Shown: positions 60,524 to 64,000 of the stretch, one piece after another
How positions within the stretch are numbered: the stretch's first letter is position 1
Layout of the letters: each line of letters begins with the position of its first letter
NCBI GenBank assembly: GCA_034096865.1
Contig: JAWQFJ010005944.1
Span: 21,001-85,000, forward strand
DNA length: 64,000 bases
Direction of reading: 5' to 3'
Source: Theodoxus fluviatilis
Taxonomy: Eukaryota > Mollusca > Gastropoda > Cycloneritida > Neritidae
Notes under the pieces: generated by a model
The model's database searches: none
Told to the model about the DNA's origin: nothing
The model's input: only the letters and a program-made list of their open reading frames with translations
Program-made: the position numbers and the translations under genes

Positions 60524-60723
60524 CAAGGATTCGTGGTGACTGCATCGCCAACTAAAGTTTTCAAAAACCAACTGGACAAGGATCCCACATTCATATCGTT
60601 ATCTAGAAGCTATGATGAGCGACACTGTCGCAATAGGAAAATTGCGCTAAGACCTTATGTTATATAACGCAACATATTACGATGGGGCGTTCAAAATGCT
60701 TCACGGCCTACATCTAGCCTCTC

Positions 60724-60724
60724 A

Positions 60725-60789
<65 letters not shown>

Positions 60790-60790
60790 A
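60724..60790. repeat. (CTA)n microsatellite
   Basis: About 21 pure CTA/ACT units. Confidence 0.97.
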
Positions 60791-61284
60791 ACATACCCAG
60801 TAGAAAGAAAGGGAAAGGATACGAAAAGTTCATCGAAGGATTTGTGCATGACATCGAAGGTAAAACAGGTTACCCTTCTCTCTTCACTCTTGTAGATCTA
60901 GATCTCGTAGTGTTGATCACCATGAACGGTGTTTCTTGAAATAAGGTCAGTAAGCCTATATGTTAATTTATTACGCTAATATAACCATGGACTGTCTTTG
61001 CAGATAGTTTGTTATATCTGATCATATACTTAATTTTGAGTCAAAACTGCGAGATAAGCGACTACTGCCAGCTGAGCTTGCATCGTCTGCCATGCCGACA
61101 TTAACGTGTCCGGTGTGATCAAGACTCTATACATGGCTCTCTACCATGGGCTGATTTATATTTTTGGACCAATCACAATAGGTTTCTCATGAGTAGAGGT
61201 TGTTAATACGTTAGGTCGTGCAGAGTGATCGAATGCCCTTGCTTCCTGGTGTAAACATTGCAGTTTTCCAGCTATAAACAAGAA

Positions 61285-61460
61285 AAACAACATCACTTGC
61301 CCATATTTCAACATTTCCATGCGAGAATGGAGGCACATGAAGGTGATTTCCACTCCATGTACTGGTACTGGTGCTGGCCATAGAAGACTCCCATATTTTT
61401 GCAAAGTCCGTCTTGTTTTGAAAACCGGAAGTATCTCGCGTGAATAATGTCCATGGGGTG
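61285..61460 (-). repeat. Repeat copy inverted relative to 59515-59690
   Basis: See the partner copy. This one has small substitutions and ends at ATTATTCACGCGAG in the shared orientation. Confidence 0.85.
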
Positions 61461-61714
61461 TGATAGCGCATTCCACCTGTGCAAGTGACCAGGCTTCCCT
61501 CACGTGATCATTTGACACGCAGCCCCGAGTTGCGCAGTGGCGGCGCTTTAAAGCGATGGACAGGAGCAGCGCTTGCGCCAAGAAACGCTTCGCTAAATTT
61601 CCCGCTCATCACCGCACATTAGCAAAATTAGTCAAAGGCAGTCCAACTGAGACACGTTTCTTTTCAAAAGCTATTCAAACCATTCACCCTCGTCGAGAAA
61701 ACATCTCTTCAGGC

Positions 61715-61837
61715 TAGAACCCAAACACCGGCGGTAAATGAAAGTCGCTTTAACACAAGGCAAGCACAGACGCAAATTTTCGACTTACAAGTCTTGTGTT
61801 AAAGCGACTTTCATTTACCGCCGGTGTTTGGGTTCTA
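61715..61837. repeat. Perfect 45-bp inverted repeat with 33-bp loop
   Basis: The arm 61715-61759 (TAGAACCCAAACACCGGCGG...AACACAAG) is the exact reverse complement of 61793-61837. The loop is 33 bp. A transcript across it would form a 45-bp perfect RNA hairpin. Confidence 0.95.
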
Positions 61838-62233
61838 CTTTACGCGTCGCCTGCAGTCCAAGGAATGTAGTATTTCTTCAGGCTAGAAAAATTGCAGAGT
61901 CGCTTGACCGACTGGTGAGTAAATAAAGAAAAGACAAGATAAGATAAGATAAAGCATTCTATGCTGTTTTTAGCTGTCACACATTGGTCACGTGATAAGG
62001 CCTATTTGAGCGAGAATCCTACTTTGTCCCGCCCACCCCGTCCTAATTGATATTCATGAAATCCGGGGCATGTCTGTGGACGTTTTTTCACTTTCTTTCT
62101 TTCAGTGAGACAGTTGGAAATAGCATCGGAGAGCTTATTATTAAAAAAAAGAAATTACTCGTCTTTCGGGCGAGCGACTGGAGTTTTTTTTTACTCGCAA
62201 TGGCCGAAGGGGAAAATGGTTTGAACACCTTTG

Positions 62234-62428
62234 GAAACGAAACGCGCCTCAGCTGTATTGCCTCTGACTTACTTGGCTAGAGTATCCTCGTCCTGAGAAA
62301 CGCGCCTCAGCTGGATTGCCTCTGACTTACTTGGCTAGCGTATCCTCGTCCTGAGAAACGCGCCTCAGCTGGATTGCCTCTGACTTACTTGGCTAGCGTA
62401 TCCTCGTCCTGAGAAACGCGCCTCAGCT
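62234..62428. repeat. 58-bp tandem repeat, interrupted by the palindrome
   Basis: AAACGCGCCTCAGCTG recurs at 62241, 62299, 62357 and 62415 with a 58-bp step. The next half-unit (GGATTGCCTCTGACTTACTT) resumes at 63365 after the palindrome, showing that the palindrome was inserted into an existing array. Confidence 0.9.
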
Positions 62429-63364
62429 GGGGCGGGTTTCAAAATATGTAGTCGATCTAGGTCGCAAGATCTTGCTTCGCAGTAAGAGCTAGCTAAAAAA
62501 GAAACTACCCAACGTGACGAAGTAATGCGCATGCGTAGACGTCACGACAAGAGGTGAACTAGCCACATTTCAATGGCCGACGTGTTGCCGGTTCATTCAG
62601 AAAACGCTCTATTTCGAGATACTAGCAACCCATCCAAAGAAAAAATAAGCCATGCACAGCATTAATTTATCAAAGGTGTATGTTGAATGCATTAACAGAT
62701 CGTGAAACCTCCTACAGTTTACACATCGAATGCAGGTCAACGCATCCACGCCGAACTTTTGTCTCGAATCTTAAAAGCTAGGCACCTCTCAAGCTGCCTC
62801 GCTCAATCTACGCTCGTCTTCGATTGGCTCGCTAGCAAGCAAAGAATGAAACTGCCCATTCGGCGAGAGCTACGTAGATCTACCGAGATCTTCGCATTTT
62901 GAAACCCGCCCAGATCTACGTAGATCTCGCCGAATGGGCAGTTTCATTCTTTGCTTGCTATCGAGCCAATCGTAGACGAGCGTAGATTGAGCGAGGCAGC
63001 TTGAGAGGTGCCTAGCCTTTAAGATTCGAGACAAAAGTTCGTCGTGGATGCGTTGACCTGCATTCGATGTGTAAACTGTAGGAGGTTTTACGATCTATTA
63101 ATGCATTCAACATACACCTTTGATAAATTAATGCTGTGCATGGCTTCTATTTTCTTTGGATGGGTTGCTAGTATTTCGAAATAGAGCGTTTTCTGAATGA
63201 ACCGGCAACACGTCGGCCATTGAAATGTGGCCAGTTCACCTCTTGTCGTGACGTCTACGCATGCGCATTACTTCGTCACGTTGGGTAGTTTCTTTTTTAG
63301 CTAGCTCTTACTGCGAAGCAAGATCTTGCGACCAAGATCGACTACCTATTTTGAAACCCGCCCC
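62429..63364. repeat. 936-bp near-perfect palindrome (452-bp arms, 32-bp spacer)
   Basis: The arms 62429-62880 and 62913-63364 are reverse complements over their whole length with only scattered mismatches. The outer ends are GGGGCGGGTTTCAAAA and its complement. The 32-bp spacer holds TTTTGAAACCCGCC, the same terminal word, so the structure looks like two copies of one element joined tail to tail. The ORF at 62702-62902 is unlikely to be a gene. Confidence 0.95.
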
Positions 63365-63549
63365 AGGATTGCCTCTGACTTACTTGGCTAGCGTATCCTC
63401 GTCCTCAGACACCCGCCGTGACAGTATCTCAAGCTGCAAACATCCCGCGCTCTATTTTTGGCGATGACTAGAGTATGAATTCGACCCTCTCACACCCACC
63501 CGACACCCCTCCGCCCCGCACCGCCAGCTTGGAGCACCCATTTAGAAGC

Positions 63550-63591
63550 ATGACGAAGCACTCCCAGCTGGTCTTGTTGTTCCTCAATGTG
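63550..63591 (+). CDS. Possible first coding exon of a gene extending right
   Basis: ATG at 63550 begins MTKHSQLVLLFLNV and reaches a good donor (GTGAGC) at 63592. The hydrophobic start after a few charged residues resembles a tetraspanin N-terminus (short cytosolic stretch, then the first membrane segment). A 14-codon match is weak and the next exon is not visible before the edge. Confidence 0.3.
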
Positions 63592-64000
63592 GTGAGCACA
63601 ATATTTGTATAGGATTCACCATCTCCAGTATCTTTCTCCTACAGCTGTGTCATAGCTATTTTTTTAATATAGGGTGGCTAAAGCCGGGTGACTCCTCGTC
63701 ACATGATAGGAAAGCCCAGCAAAATCCGCCCGCGTCCTTGCAAGCCACGTTCCCGGAACGTAGCGGCAGCACTGACGTAAAGATGGCTGTGCATAGGAAA
63801 CAGGGCTTACGTACGAAAAACAGTTTTCGAGAAAACGTTGAGTAAAGTTATCCGTGCACGAAGTCAGGTGTATGTTTTCCTCATTTTTACGTAACTGTAA
63901 AAATTAAATAATTTTTTTTCCACTATGAACGTGCTTTTTTTCTTCTGGAACACGCATGAATAAATAAATGATATTGTTGTTGAAATGTCTCATTTTTTCA

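Noticed and set aside
62234..62430. CRISPR-like array
   Set aside because: Units are contiguous 58-bp tandem copies without unique spacers, in a eukaryotic genome.

Overview
The window is animal nuclear DNA: genes are split into many short exons with GT/AG borders, introns are long, and transposons, foldbacks and microsatellites are dense. Gene content (RAB1A, POLA2), the repeat types and the overall style suggest an invertebrate, most likely a mollusc and perhaps a gastropod. The taxonomic placement is inference; no sequence here names the species.

Three genes are well supported. (1) POLA2, DNA polymerase alpha subunit B, on the minus strand: six N-terminal exons between 7932 and 2961, with the rest beyond the left edge. 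(2) Head to head with it, 277 bp from start to start, is a plus-strand gene of 19 coding exons (8210-33346). Its 1089-residue product combines two cadherin-like beta-sandwich domains, a U-box-like domain, TPR-like helical regions and an Ala/Gly/Pro-rich linker. I do not recognise a named orthologue. One extra in-frame cassette or mutually exclusive exon is possible (17437-17571). (3) RAB1A, plus strand, seven coding exons (38807-50748), is complete at 205 residues, the same length as human RAB1A. A MADF-like first exon (2120-1955, minus) and a 14-codon first exon near the right edge (63550) are weaker calls.

Mobile DNA makes up most of the rest. At 1-962 lies the end of a Ty3/Gypsy-type LTR element with gag (minus). 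A complete non-autonomous LTR retrotransposon with 5-bp target duplications sits at 21605-25228 inside the TPR gene; each LTR holds six 42-bp repeats. A TTAA-flanked, Kolobok-like DNA element lies at 48110-50106 in the last RAB1A intron. A nearly complete but broken RTE-like LINE runs from about 58550 to 55185 (minus), and a truncated 3' copy sits in a POLA2 intron. Three copies of an ~850-bp repeat loaded with TCAAGGTCA motifs lie in introns of the TPR gene and RAB1A. There are four copies of a tRNA-headed SINE, several MITEs, and three large foldbacks: 3704-4320, 61715-61837 and a 936-bp palindrome at 62429-63364.

Layout: 1-2960 mobile elements and a MADF exon; 2961-7932 POLA2 5' half; 7933-8209 shared promoter; 8210-33346 TPR gene; 33347-38806 intergenic with insertions; 38807-52446 RAB1A with 3' UTR; 52447-64000 gene-poor, LINE- and foldback-rich DNA.
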